Shown here: positions 29,001 through 36,826 of the stretch, piece after piece | Layout: each line of letters begins with the position of its first letter | Numbering within the stretch: position 1 is the stretch's first letter | Assembly: GCA_016930375.1 (NCBI GenBank) | Contig: JAFGGU010000027.1 | Coordinates: 1-64,000 of the forward strand | DNA: 64,000 bases | Reading direction: 5' to 3' | From: Bacteroidales bacterium | Lineage (GTDB): Bacteria > Bacteroidota > Bacteroidia > Bacteroidales > UBA10428 | The notes under the pieces: generated by a model | Database searches by the model: none | Seen by the model: the letters and a program-made list of their open reading frames with translations, nothing else | What the model was told of the DNA's origin: nothing | Program-made: the position numbers and the translations under genes

Positions 29001-29146
29001 GCCAGGTATCCCAGAACGATCTCGCACTGTCCTTCGCGGCCGAAGAACAAATGGCTTTCTTCAACGCTGAAAGGCCTTAATCCGGGAAACGGATTGGCCA
29101 GGGTAAGCGTATTGGTTCTAATATGCCGGGTAGGATTTTCTGTCAT
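26015..29146 (-). CDS. Membrane-spanning STAND NTPase (nSTAND1-type) with coiled coil and WD40 propeller
   Basis: 1043 residues. The NTPase opens with NPFPGLRPFSVEESHLFFGR (19-38), the usual nSTAND1 lead. Walker A is GASGSGKSS (58-66), Walker B LLILDQFEE (154-162), and ISHESLMRIW (396-405) is the typical end of the STAND winged-helix part. A single membrane helix spans about 504-523, followed by a Glu/Arg-rich coiled coil (527-650) and about six or seven WD40 repeats (705-1010, e.g. DDRQIATAGIDKTVKIWNAE). The NTPase is predicted cytosolic and the WD40 part beyond the membrane. STAND proteins switch by oligomerising on ligand binding. Its ATG overlaps the stop of the TIR gene (ATGA). Confidence 0.88.
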   Translation of the reverse strand: MTENPTRHIRTNTLTLANPFPGLRPFSVEESHLFFGREGQCEIVLGYLARNRFAAVTGASGSGKSSLIYCGLIPALYGGFITNAGSKWRIITARPGNSPVENLAEAIASGEKDTAHTDNFNINKQILYTILRRSSFGLVNAVKQIKLSQGENILLILDQFEELFRFKESRKDITVVNETEAYIKLLVNAIKQKDQPIYVVLTMRSDFIGECSQFQELTKLINKSNFLIPQMTRDDFKEAITGPLAVGGADIDPQLLQHLLNAIEDKTDQLPVLQHVMMRTWEFWTRNNEPGTPLRTRDYEVAGKIENALSMHANEAYDELSEEGKAVCKAMFRCLTEKGVDNKGTRHPATIKYIGEIAQAPDQVVIEVVNKFRAKGRSFLTPGEEIAIDADTIIDISHESLMRIWDKLRSWVDEEFSSVQMYLRLAEASSQYQIGKTGLWRPPDLQLALNWKKTQQPTLSWAKKYNPAFEKVMVFLDASEKKYLQEEQNKVRLQRMELNRTRKFAVSSLLAAVAFLFISVWGFQQRGEAIRRAREADQSREEAEYRKNEADSLRIIADSRASLAEMQSFISQLSADSATKASMMSSLQSKVAEQERLIAFQRAEEAARRSAQYQREKEESEKTASKATEQLTVTEKEKNLEFQKRMLVTAQTMSGRVDQVDDKNLKGLLAYQAFLFNREYAGQTDHPDIYNALHSAMEGFNGNYFNGLPGHEGSVRSLAFVPGTSVFYSSGYDGKILRWDLNSNVKAYKILKVNNFINRSLAISPNGRWLACGTTSTGIQLYNLNTGDNTPEILEGNNNWSIALAFTRDSKGLYSASTDKTIVYYDLIQKTNNVFVALTNSEVRCLAVSPSGRFLFGGTKDGKLIRWNMDTKEETIIHSSSNNTIAAVDINSTGSRVAFVDNSGTLRIANAQTNTILKIVSAHSGKANDVKFSPDDRQIATAGIDKTVKIWNAENPSSSRPIIIDKHNKQVFSLAFSSDGRYLVSAGDVPDNKAIPFLFYWPTHAASMADQMCGKITRNLTQREWETYVSADIDIEKTCPNKP

Positions 29147-30597
29147 TTCTTTGCCAAATGATCGATAAAATGATTAATCACCTCATGGTTAATTTCCTCA
29201 TCCCAGTTTACAGGGACATTCTTCAGGAATAACAGGGATTTATCTGCTGTTTTCTGCATAGATATGATTTCAACAGCTCTGAACGGTTTGCTTTTCCCAT
29301 AGCCCGGGGCCTTAACCAAATCCCTGATCTTGCTGTTCAGCCATTCCATGGTACTGTTGCCCTTGTATATTAAAACGGCATCGGCTGTAAGAAGATTATA
29401 AATATGTTTGGATAACGGGAAAAAATCTCCGCCATTTTCGTTCGATTCCATAATGTCAAATCCCTTGGCCTTTAAGACACTGGTATATTCGGCCATTTTT
29501 CCGCCTGAGGACTTTTCATAAATCACATAGAGCTTATTTTTTTCAGCCACAGGCTTTGCTTCGGGACTGACGAGCTCGTTCAGCCTGGTGTTCAATATGG
29601 TTTTAAACACTTCAAAAGGTGTCTCGATGATCTCGGTCATATGCTGGGCCTCATCTCTTTTCAATCGCTTGAGATAAAGGGCCTGGCGCTGATCCGTGGG
29701 TTTGATATCATTGGGGATCCAGATGATCTGATAGGGTTTATGGGAATTGCTTTTGGAAGCAATATAATCTTTTACGGTTTTGATCTGAAAATCGATAAAT
29801 GAATACTTTGAATTCTTGAGGAATTCACCATACCAGGCTCCCAGCAGGTGCACGGTCATGATGGACTGGTCCAGTATCTGGTCAATGACCTGTTTTGATT
29901 TTTCGGCATCTTCGGGAATGGTTGTCATGGGTAAAACGCGAAAACCCAGGTATTGCAACTCACGTCTTAGCATATCCCTGTTTTCAGAAAGATCAAAGGT
30001 TGTTTCTGCCAGAAAAACAGCCGGAGCTTGCGTTGATTTGATCTTTAATCCGTCAGCACCGGAGAGGTTTTGAAGAATCTCAGCGATATCGTATGCCAAA
30101 TCAACCAGTTTTGACCAGAATTTGTCCTGCGGACCATTCTTACCTATCAGGTCATAGGTGATTGCTTTTTTGTTGTAACGGTTTATCTCAAAGAAATTAT
30201 ATTCGATTCCTTCTTTCAGGCAGTCAAATTCGTTTTCGGTGGTTGCCGGGAAGGTGAGTACTTTAAAAATACGGTGATTTATATTGTTGCCCTCCTGGTG
30301 AACGCTTTTGTAAACCTCATCGAGATCTTTGAGATATGCCGGGGATTTGGCATATTCAGGAGACAGAATGGTAACAAAAACAGCTGTTTTGGCAAACACA
30401 TCCCGTATATTCTCACCCAGCATGGTTTGTCGCACCCGCAGATCATCATGCAGGAGGATTACAGGCTTCTTTTCGTAAAGCCTGTTCATCACAATGGTAA
30501 GATACTCACAGAATTTCAGCGACCATTCAGTGGTTGCCTGATTTTCCTTGCCATTCGCAGATGCGTAGCTTATGAATATGTCGTGTTCAAAACTCAT
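29143..30597 (-). CDS. Protein with a TIR domain followed by two further TIR/DUF4062-like modules
   Basis: 484 residues, no signal or membrane helix, so cytosolic. Residues 5-175 form a TIR domain: HDIFISYASANG, then VFVTILSPEYAKSPAYLKD. The usual catalytic Glu position of NADase TIRs reads Asp, with Glu94 three residues on, so NADase activity is open. Residues 192-345 form a second flavodoxin-like module (PAVFLAETTFDLSENRD, TVHLLGAWYGEFL), like nucleotide-sensing DUF4062/TIR variants. A third (352-484) has KLYVIYEKSSGGKMAEYT and ADAVLIYKGNSTMEWL. The 4-base overlap with the STAND NTPase gene implies coupled translation and joint action. Confidence 0.85.
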   Translation of the reverse strand: MSFEHDIFISYASANGKENQATTEWSLKFCEYLTIVMNRLYEKKPVILLHDDLRVRQTMLGENIRDVFAKTAVFVTILSPEYAKSPAYLKDLDEVYKSVHQEGNNINHRIFKVLTFPATTENEFDCLKEGIEYNFFEINRYNKKAITYDLIGKNGPQDKFWSKLVDLAYDIAEILQNLSGADGLKIKSTQAPAVFLAETTFDLSENRDMLRRELQYLGFRVLPMTTIPEDAEKSKQVIDQILDQSIMTVHLLGAWYGEFLKNSKYSFIDFQIKTVKDYIASKSNSHKPYQIIWIPNDIKPTDQRQALYLKRLKRDEAQHMTEIIETPFEVFKTILNTRLNELVSPEAKPVAEKNKLYVIYEKSSGGKMAEYTSVLKAKGFDIMESNENGGDFFPLSKHIYNLLTADAVLIYKGNSTMEWLNSKIRDLVKAPGYGKSKPFRAVEIISMQKTADKSLLFLKNVPVNWDEEINHEVINHFIDHLAKK

Positions 30598-30608
30598 TCC
30601 TGTAAAAC

Positions 30609-33600
30609 TTAAACTTCTTCGATCATTGCAAAAACCGAATTCCTGAAATCGATGTAATCAAACATCAGCGAATTAAGCACTTCCTGTTCGAGACTAAAAA
30701 GCTTTAAATCAGTCAGTGATTTTAATGAGAACGTATTGTCTTCAACAAAAAGATCGCTGTAAATTATATCATTTTTTTCAAAGGTAAATACTTTCCCTGA
30801 AGAAATGTTAATCTGGGCTGTTCCTTCAACGATAATCATAAAAGCGTAGTGCACATCCTCGCGTTTGATCAGGAATTCCTCATCTTTGTTCAGACGGTGA
30901 AATTCCAGCGCCCGTGCGATTTCACAGAGTACATCAAAGGTGATTCCCCGCATTTTCGGACTGTCTTTCATGAATCTGACCCTGTCGAATAAAAGATAAG
31001 GGATTCCTTTGTCTGCCTGGGCCAGTGCAGATCTGATTTCATTTACCTGCGAAGGTTCAAGCCGGGAATACACAGATTCCAGTTTTTCGCATGTTTTTTT
31101 TTCGAGAACATAGGCAGCTGATTCCCTGATCAGCTGGTTGGGATGAAAAGCACTGGCAATGATTTCCTGTTCGGGAAAATTATCCCCCAGCTGAAAAGAG
31201 CTGATAATGGCACAGGCTTTTGCATACAGTGAGATCTGATTAAAATCACGGGTGATGATTTCCTGTATCAGTGACTCAGGAGGTTCTTTGGCAGCCTGGA
31301 AGAAATACTGCAATTCCTTAAAGCGTTCTTTCACAGATATGTTTTCAACAACCGGGAAAAAGACCTGTTTGATTTCCTCATTTACGATCTGGTCAAGCAG
31401 TTCTATGGCAAATGATATATCCGAATCGCTGCCTTCCTGCAGCAGGTTTTTAATATTCCCAATGGATGTGGGATTGTATGCCAAAGCAAGAAGGTGATAC
31501 AGCGTGGTATAATTATCATTGATCTCAGCACGGAGGGTGTCGCTTAGCAGATGAAAGGAGGGAGATTTATAAATGCTGGCATAAGCGGCAAAATTCCATG
31601 ACATAACTGTGATCAGCCTTACAATATCGTTGAGAACGCGGTTGATGTTGCCGGGTGTGGACTGGAACTTGGATTCACGAAGGGCCAGCAAAGCTTGTCG
31701 GCCAACCGCCCTATTCTGGTTTTCAATTTTGCCGAGCAGGCAATCCATAGCAGCCGGAGTTCCTATTTTGCCATAGATTCTTACTATGCGCGACAAAAGC
31801 AGATCGTCTGCATCAGGCAGTAAGAACATTTGTTCCAGCAGAGGAAGTGCAGGATCCCCGATTTTCACCAGGGCTTCAAAAGCATAGGGATAATAGGTAG
31901 CTGTCGTAAGATATCCGATCAGCACATAACTGTAATTTGCACTTCCCAGTCGGGCCATTGCTTTGACGGATGCGAATTTTACATCCGGCTCTATATCACG
32001 GGTGAGTTGTAACAGGCTATCGCTCAAATCATGGTTATCGATATTGCCGATCACCTCGGCAGCGAGAATCCGGTCAGCCAGCGTTTTTGAGTTTACAAGG
32101 CCTTCAATGGCATTCTTCGATCCGGTAGCACTGAGTTTCAGTTCGAAACGGCTTATCAGTTTGGGAAGATATCCGTTCTGTGTCCTCGATTGATTGTACT
32201 TTTCCAGTTCCTTCAGCTTGGGCAGTGAACTGAGGAGCGCATTTGCATCAATCCTGTCCAGGATGTATTCCTGCAATTCGGCGGAATTTGTAGCCAGCAA
32301 AGAAACCAGGTGCTTCTCATGCGTGAGCGGTTCAAGTCGTTCGAGAATTGAAAGTGTATTCACCGATTTGAGCGGATCACTGCTATTGATCAGATTGTGC
32401 GTTTTTTCATCAATATTCTGCAGTTCCTGCTCTATTGTTCTGGTGCTCACTTTCAGTCTCCGGATGGTATCCCTCAGGGCATTCTGGTACTTTTTGATGA
32501 GTCGCACCCCAACGGGTATCCAAAGCAGCATGAAGAACAGCAGGGTCAGATTCATAAACAGACTTCTGGTGAGATTCAGCCACAGCAAAACCCATAGGAC
32601 GACCCCTGCAATCAGCAATGAAAGCATCCTGAATGAACCTTCGATACGGGGGATAATTGAACTAACGAACCGCAGGTCAAGCGTTCGGAACAAAACCCTG
32701 AGAGAAGGGAGCTCGATGGCTTCATAAGTAGTCTCATACCCGATCCGGAGCATGGCAACCATGAGAAATCCGAACGATATGCTTGCAATAGCTGTTGATT
32801 CGCCAACCAGAAGATCAACAATCAGCGAGGCGATTGCCGCAATCATCAGCAAAGCCGGAATAAGCACCAGGCTGTAAGGCGAGTCGTATGTGTAGAGGAT
32901 CTTTCTGAGCAGGAACCTTTCTACGCCGTATGCAAACAGGAACATCGTCCCCGTGAAAAACGCGAAAAACTTGGCAAGTCCTATGGTGTTGGGATAGTTG
33001 ATACGGGTAACCGTGATGAAATGATAATGGAGAATAAAACCGGTAACCGCGGACAACAAAACAAAAGCCAGCAGCAAAAGGGTATATCTGCTGTAGAACA
33101 TTTCATAGAACCTTGAACGGAGTCGCAGCGGATGCCTCGATATTGGCGGAAATATGCCGGCGACTCTGTGGTACCGGTTGATGATGATTTGCATGAGGGT
33201 GGCCAGACCTATGAAAAGAGCACTGCCTGCTGTAATCAGTAAAACGTCAAAATGAAAATACAAAACAGCGGTAAGCGAATAACTGGCCAGTACAATGCCC
33301 AGCATGAGTGACATGCGGATAACAGGATAAAATCTGCGGTGCTGCGAAGGGGTGTAAATGCCTGTAACCGAGCGCCGGAAAAGTACCATTACCAGAAATG
33401 TAAAAGGTATTGCCAGGGTGAAGGGCAGCAACACCTGCACACCAAAAGGAGCCAGGGAGATAAAGGAATCATAGAAAAGAAAAACGACCAGGTTGACAAC
33501 AGAAATGGATAAAAGGGAGACCAGGGCCAGGCTGCGGAAAGAAATCCTGTTGACAAGAAAGGAATAGAGTGAGAAAAGAAGAAGGCCAAATATACCGGAA

Positions 33601-33776
33601 ATAATAAAAGCCTGGGGTATCAATTCAGGTTTCCACGCCTGGAAAAAAAGAACATGGGAACCAACCATGAACAAAGCCACAAAAGCGCCTATGAATAAAG
33701 CCTGCAGAGAGGCATACACTAACATGAAAATCTCCTGTCGGTTGTTGAATTGCAAACCAAAAAGCGAATTCTTCAT
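30609..33776 (-). CDS. Nucleotide-transporter-like membrane protein fused to HEAT repeats and a cyclic-nucleotide-binding domain
   Basis: 1055 residues from ATG 33776; an in-frame ATG at 33830 lies inside the promoter and is rejected. Residues 1-420 hold about 12 membrane helices in an ATP/ADP-translocase or MFS-like layout. Residues 420-510 form a helical linker. Residues 520-890 carry HEAT repeats (LADRILAAEVIGNIDN, PDVKFASVKAMARLGS, MDCLLGKIENQNRAVGRQALLAL). Residues 920-1055 form a CNB-type beta barrel (YAFMIIVEGTAQINIS, FTFEKNDIIYSDLFVED); the cAMP-binding GE/R pair is not evident. Chlamydial-type transporters with HEAT and CNB parts are known in outline. First gene of the operon with the TIR and STAND genes, 11 bases before the TIR gene. 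A membrane sensor role is inference. Confidence 0.82.
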   Translation of the reverse strand: MKNSLFGLQFNNRQEIFMLVYASLQALFIGAFVALFMVGSHVLFFQAWKPELIPQAFIISGIFGLLLFSLYSFLVNRISFRSLALVSLLSISVVNLVVFLFYDSFISLAPFGVQVLLPFTLAIPFTFLVMVLFRRSVTGIYTPSQHRRFYPVIRMSLMLGIVLASYSLTAVLYFHFDVLLITAGSALFIGLATLMQIIINRYHRVAGIFPPISRHPLRLRSRFYEMFYSRYTLLLLAFVLLSAVTGFILHYHFITVTRINYPNTIGLAKFFAFFTGTMFLFAYGVERFLLRKILYTYDSPYSLVLIPALLMIAAIASLIVDLLVGESTAIASISFGFLMVAMLRIGYETTYEAIELPSLRVLFRTLDLRFVSSIIPRIEGSFRMLSLLIAGVVLWVLLWLNLTRSLFMNLTLLFFMLLWIPVGVRLIKKYQNALRDTIRRLKVSTRTIEQELQNIDEKTHNLINSSDPLKSVNTLSILERLEPLTHEKHLVSLLATNSAELQEYILDRIDANALLSSLPKLKELEKYNQSRTQNGYLPKLISRFELKLSATGSKNAIEGLVNSKTLADRILAAEVIGNIDNHDLSDSLLQLTRDIEPDVKFASVKAMARLGSANYSYVLIGYLTTATYYPYAFEALVKIGDPALPLLEQMFLLPDADDLLLSRIVRIYGKIGTPAAMDCLLGKIENQNRAVGRQALLALRESKFQSTPGNINRVLNDIVRLITVMSWNFAAYASIYKSPSFHLLSDTLRAEINDNYTTLYHLLALAYNPTSIGNIKNLLQEGSDSDISFAIELLDQIVNEEIKQVFFPVVENISVKERFKELQYFFQAAKEPPESLIQEIITRDFNQISLYAKACAIISSFQLGDNFPEQEIIASAFHPNQLIRESAAYVLEKKTCEKLESVYSRLEPSQVNEIRSALAQADKGIPYLLFDRVRFMKDSPKMRGITFDVLCEIARALEFHRLNKDEEFLIKREDVHYAFMIIVEGTAQINISSGKVFTFEKNDIIYSDLFVEDNTFSLKSLTDLKLFSLEQEVLNSLMFDYIDFRNSVFAMIEEV

Positions 33777-33827
33777 AACCAGTGAGATGTTAACAATAGG
33801 TTTGGCCTGATACAGTTGTAAAGATTG

Positions 33828-33858
33828 CAAAAATACTAAATTATTGTTTTGAATTCAA
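33828..33858 (-). promoter_or_regulatory. Promoter of the five-gene TIR/STAND operon
   Basis: On the minus strand a TTG (33858-33856) and TATTTTTG (33835-33828) are separated by 20 bases, matching the Bacteroidota -33/-7 architecture. Transcription would start near 33822, 46 bases before the ATG at 33776. Confidence 0.6.
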
Positions 33859-33958
33859 TATTTTACACCGATATAAGACATGCATTGACAGAAGTTGCAT
33901 TTTTATCAGGGATAATTTGTATTTTTATCGGTATACAAATCTATTAATACAATACGTT

Positions 33959-34336
33959 ATGGCACTTGAATTATCAGGGAAAGTCATACAGGTACTTTCC
34001 GAACAGACCGGTACCGGCAAGAACGGACAATGGTCAAAGCAGGACATCATTATTGAAACCGAAGAGCAATATCCCCGGAAGGTATGCTTCTCAGCCTGGG
34101 GTGATAAGGTATCCCTTATAAAATCACTTAAAACAGGTACCCAGGTGAAAGTATCCTTCAATGTGGAATCACGTGAATTTAACGGCAAGTGGTATACTGA
34201 TCTGCGGCTTTGGAAAATTGAATCTCCTGAAGCTTCAGGCAGTGCGGTGGCAACCGGCGGTTATGCCGATGCCGGGTTGGAACCTCTGTCCACGGGCGAT
34301 TCAGAAGATGGCGGAGAAAACGATTTACCCTTTTGA
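33959..34336 (+). CDS. DUF3127 protein
   Basis: 125 residues from ATG 33959 (MALELSGKVIQVLSEQTG); the 14 extra in-frame residues upstream are AT-rich leader. The OB-fold-like DUF3127 signature is clear: QWSKQDIIIETEEQYPRKVCF, AWGDKV and GKWYTDLRLWKIE, followed by a low-complexity acidic tail ending DLPF, as in single-stranded-DNA-binding proteins. Members occur through Bacteroidota and may bind nucleic acid; function is unproven. Its last 76 bases overlap the end of the convergent shikimate kinase gene. Confidence 0.85.
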   Translation: MALELSGKVIQVLSEQTGTGKNGQWSKQDIIIETEEQYPRKVCFSAWGDKVSLIKSLKTGTQVKVSFNVESREFNGKWYTDLRLWKIESPEASGSAVATGGYADAGLEPLSTGDSEDGGENDLPF

Positions 34337-34836
34337 GCATTCTCCAATTCTTGGAGAAAATCCACCATATTTAAATTTTCCCCGTCGACAACAAACCTTG
34401 CCCTGAGGAAGTGATGCTCACATTTATGGCGGAGTTCTGCAATGTATTGCCTCAGTTCCTCTTCGGTTTTTCCCAGTACGATAGGCCGGTCCTCCGCGGC
34501 GATCCTGAGCCGGTTCACAAGGGTCTCATCACTGACTTTCAGATAGATTACATCACCATATTGCTCCATCAGGCTCATGTTGTCACAATTGCAGGGTGCT
34601 CCTCCCCCGGTGGAAAGGATCATATTGTCATTTTTCACTGCTTCTTTCAGCGCTTTCCATTCGAGCCTGCGGAATCCTTCTTCGCCAAGACGGGTATAAA
34701 TTTCCGGTATGCCTTTGCCTTCCCTGGCTTCGATGAATTCATCCAGGTCCAGGAAATCAAGTCCGAGCCCTTCAGCCAGCTTCCTGCCCAAAGTGGTTTT
34801 GCCGCTGTTTTTGAAGCCAATGATGAAGTAGCGCAT
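34261..34836 (-). CDS. aroK: Shikimate kinase
   Basis: 191 residues. Walker [10 protein letters not shown] lies at 7-15, the shikimate-binding DLDEF at 30-34, FRRLE near 57 and STGGGAP at 75-81; the lid has RPIVLGK. It phosphorylates shikimate with ATP in chorismate synthesis. The last 25 codons (with [20 protein letters not shown]) are the antisense of the DUF3127 tail and are probably a dispensable extension. It is divergent from lysS by 43 bases, with overlapping promoters. Confidence 0.93.
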   Translation of the reverse strand: MRYFIIGFKNSGKTTLGRKLAEGLGLDFLDLDEFIEAREGKGIPEIYTRLGEEGFRRLEWKALKEAVKNDNMILSTGGGAPCNCDNMSLMEQYGDVIYLKVSDETLVNRLRIAAEDRPIVLGKTEEELRQYIAELRHKCEHHFLRARFVVDGENLNMVDFLQELENAQKGKSFSPPSSESPVDRGSNPASA

Positions 34837-34850
34837 GAGACGAAAAAAAT

Positions 34851-34858
34851 TATCTTTG
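34851..34858 (+). promoter_or_regulatory. -7 element for lysS
   Basis: TATCTTTG fits TAnnTTTG exactly, 21 bases before the ATG at 34880. It shows that the in-frame ATG at 34835 lies upstream of the transcript. Confidence 0.6.
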
Positions 34859-34861
34859 CAG

Positions 34862-34869
34862 CAAATTTA
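34862..34869 (-). promoter_or_regulatory. -7 element for aroK
   Basis: Minus-strand TAAATTTG fits TAnnTTTG and lies 25 bases upstream of the aroK ATG. It is only 3 bases from the lysS -7 element on the other strand, so the two polymerases would exclude each other. Confidence 0.45.
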
Positions 34870-34879
34870 CGACGATAAA

Positions 34880-36610
34880 ATGAATTACACCGATTTAAGC
34901 GAACAGGAGATCATCAGGCGTCAGGCGCTGGATGAATTAAGGTCCCTGGGTGTCGATCCCTACCCGGCAGCCATGTTTCCGGTCAATGTCACCACCCTGG
35001 AAATCCTGAATAATTACAAGGCTGAAAAAGCCAATTACAAGGATGTGGCCATTGCCGGTCGCCTGATGAGCAAGCGCATCATGGGGAGCGCTTCTTTTGC
35101 TGAAATTCAGGATGAGAAAGGCAGGATACAGATTTATCTGAAACGCGATGATCTGTGTCAGGGCGAAGATAAAACCTGGTACAATACCATATTTAAGAAA
35201 CTGCTCGATATAGGTGACTTTATCGGGGTCAGGGGATTTGTATTCGTCACCCAGATGGGGGAAATATCCATTCATGTCCGTGAGATTACCATCCTGGGGA
35301 AATCACTGAAACCTCTCCCGATCGTCAAGGAAAAAGACGGTATTGTATATGATGCGGTGACGGACCCGGAATTCAGGTACCGGCAAAGGTATGTCGACCT
35401 GGTTGTGAATCCCGGGGCCAGGGATATCTTCATCAAACGCACGAAACTTATTAATTCCCTCCGGGAGTTGTTCAATTCAAAGGGATATCTCGAGGTGGAA
35501 ACCCCCGTGCTGCAGCCCATACCCGGTGGAGCATCAGCACGCCCCTTTATTACGCATCACAATACACTGGATATGCCATTGTATCTCAGAATTGCCAACG
35601 AGCTCTATCTGAAGCGACTGCTCGTAGGGGGATATGAGGGCGTGTATGAGTTTTCCAGGGATTTTCGGAATGAGGGGATGGATCGCATGCACAATCCCGA
35701 GTTTACAGTTATGGAAATCTACGTTGCCTGGAAAGATTACCTGTGGATGATGGATTTCGTGGAGGAAATGATTGAAAAAGCGGCCTTGGATCTGCACGGA
35801 ACCACCAGGGTGCCCTACGGCAATGCGGTTATTGATTTTAAAAGGCCCTTTATGCGTCTGACCATGGCGGGTGCCATTCAGCAATATACCGGGATTGATA
35901 TCCTGGGCCTGGATGAGGATCAGCTCAGAACAGCCTGCAGGGAACTGGACATTGAAATTGACGCCACCATGGGCAAGGGAAAGCTCATTGATCAGATATT
36001 TGGCGAAAAAGTCGAGCCGAACCTGATACAGCCTACCTTTATCATGGACTACCCCATTGAAATGTCGCCCCTGTGCAAAAAGCACCGGGCCGACCCGAAA
36101 CTCACAGAACGCTTTGAACTGATCGTCAATGCCAAGGAATTGTGCAATGCCTATTCCGAGCTGAATGACCCCATCGACCAGCGAGAACGGTTCCAGGACC
36201 AGTTGCGGCTTTCAGAAAAAGGAGATAACGAAGCCATGTTTATTGACCAGGACTTCCTTCGCGCGCTTGAATATGGTATGCCTCCTGCTTCAGGATTAGG
36301 TGTGGGAATCGACAGGCTGGCCATGATCATGACCAACCAGCCCAGCATTCAGGATGTGCTTTTCTTTCCCCAGATGAAACCTGAACAGGGACAAGGGACG
36401 AGGGACGAGGGACCAGAAAAATACCTGGAAATTGGAGTTCCGGAGGAATGGATTATTGTGCTGAAGAAATTGGGGTACATCACCGTTGAAAAATTGAAGG
36501 AAGCTAAAGCCGGCAAGCTCTCCAATGATCTGAACGGATACAACAAGAAGAGCAAGCTGGGTTTGAAGGGACTCAGCCCGCAGGAGGTGGAGAATTGGCT
36601 GAAGCAGTAA
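34880..36610 (+). CDS. lysS: Lysyl-tRNA synthetase, class II, with C-terminal extension
   Basis: 576 residues from ATG 34880 ([17 protein letters not shown]). An OB-fold anticodon-binding domain (about 50-170) is followed by the class II core: motif 2 [14 protein letters not shown] and motif 3 [11 protein letters not shown]. It charges tRNA-Lys. After the core, a Bacteroidota-type extension (about 510-576) carries a helix-hairpin-helix-like segment ([30 protein letters not shown]). Between core and extension lies a run of four 7-base GGGACRA units, translated GQGTRDEGP, which looks like a repeat caught inside the gene. Confidence 0.95.
   Translation: MNYTDLSEQEIIRRQALDELRSLGVDPYPAAMFPVNVTTLEILNNYKAEKANYKDVAIAGRLMSKRIMGSASFAEIQDEKGRIQIYLKRDDLCQGEDKTWYNTIFKKLLDIGDFIGVRGFVFVTQMGEISIHVREITILGKSLKPLPIVKEKDGIVYDAVTDPEFRYRQRYVDLVVNPGARDIFIKRTKLINSLRELFNSKGYLEVETPVLQPIPGGASARPFITHHNTLDMPLYLRIANELYLKRLLVGGYEGVYEFSRDFRNEGMDRMHNPEFTVMEIYVAWKDYLWMMDFVEEMIEKAALDLHGTTRVPYGNAVIDFKRPFMRLTMAGAIQQYTGIDILGLDEDQLRTACRELDIEIDATMGKGKLIDQIFGEKVEPNLIQPTFIMDYPIEMSPLCKKHRADPKLTERFELIVNAKELCNAYSELNDPIDQRERFQDQLRLSEKGDNEAMFIDQDFLRALEYGMPPASGLGVGIDRLAMIMTNQPSIQDVLFFPQMKPEQGQGTRDEGPEKYLEIGVPEEWIIVLKKLGYITVEKLKEAKAGKLSNDLNGYNKKSKLGLKGLSPQEVENWLKQ
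36388..36415. repeat. GGGACRA tandem repeat inside lysS
   Basis: Four copies of a 7-base unit (GGGACAA, GGGACGA twice, GGGACCA) sit at the junction of the LysS core and C-terminal extension. Gain or loss of one unit would shift the frame and remove the extension. Confidence 0.85.
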
Positions 36611-36659
36611 ACGGTAAAATGTAAACAGTAAACGGTAAAAGGTAAACAGGAAGCGGTAA
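36607..36659. repeat. GTAAAC-type degenerate tandem repeat after lysS
   Basis: About eight degenerate copies of (G)GTAAAC/AGTAAAC start at the lysS stop codon and run through the spacer. The same words recur at 53435-53476 and 57165-57196. Confidence 0.8.
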
Positions 36660-36799
36660 TTTTTCAACAGGAAAGACTGAACCAGGTATTTTTATCCACA
36701 GGTTAAACCCATGAACTTCAACGCAAAATCGCCTGTATTCCGCACCATGCTGTTATTTGTGTGTTGATAAAGAAATACCGGCGGCAAGGATCTTTATGC

Positions 36800-36807
36800 T
36801 ATTTTTG
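36800..36807 (+). promoter_or_regulatory. -7 element for parE
   Basis: TATTTTTG, 19 bases before the ATG at 36827. It lies downstream of the longest in-frame start (GTG 36761), which is therefore rejected. Confidence 0.5.
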
Positions 36808-36826
36808 CGCCAAACCGATGAGGGGT

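Noticed and set aside
36692-36700. TTATCCACA, a perfect DnaA box, upstream of parE
   Set aside because: A single 9-base match on either strand is expected about once in two windows of this size by chance; no cluster or AT-rich unwinding element was seen beside it, so I do not call an origin.
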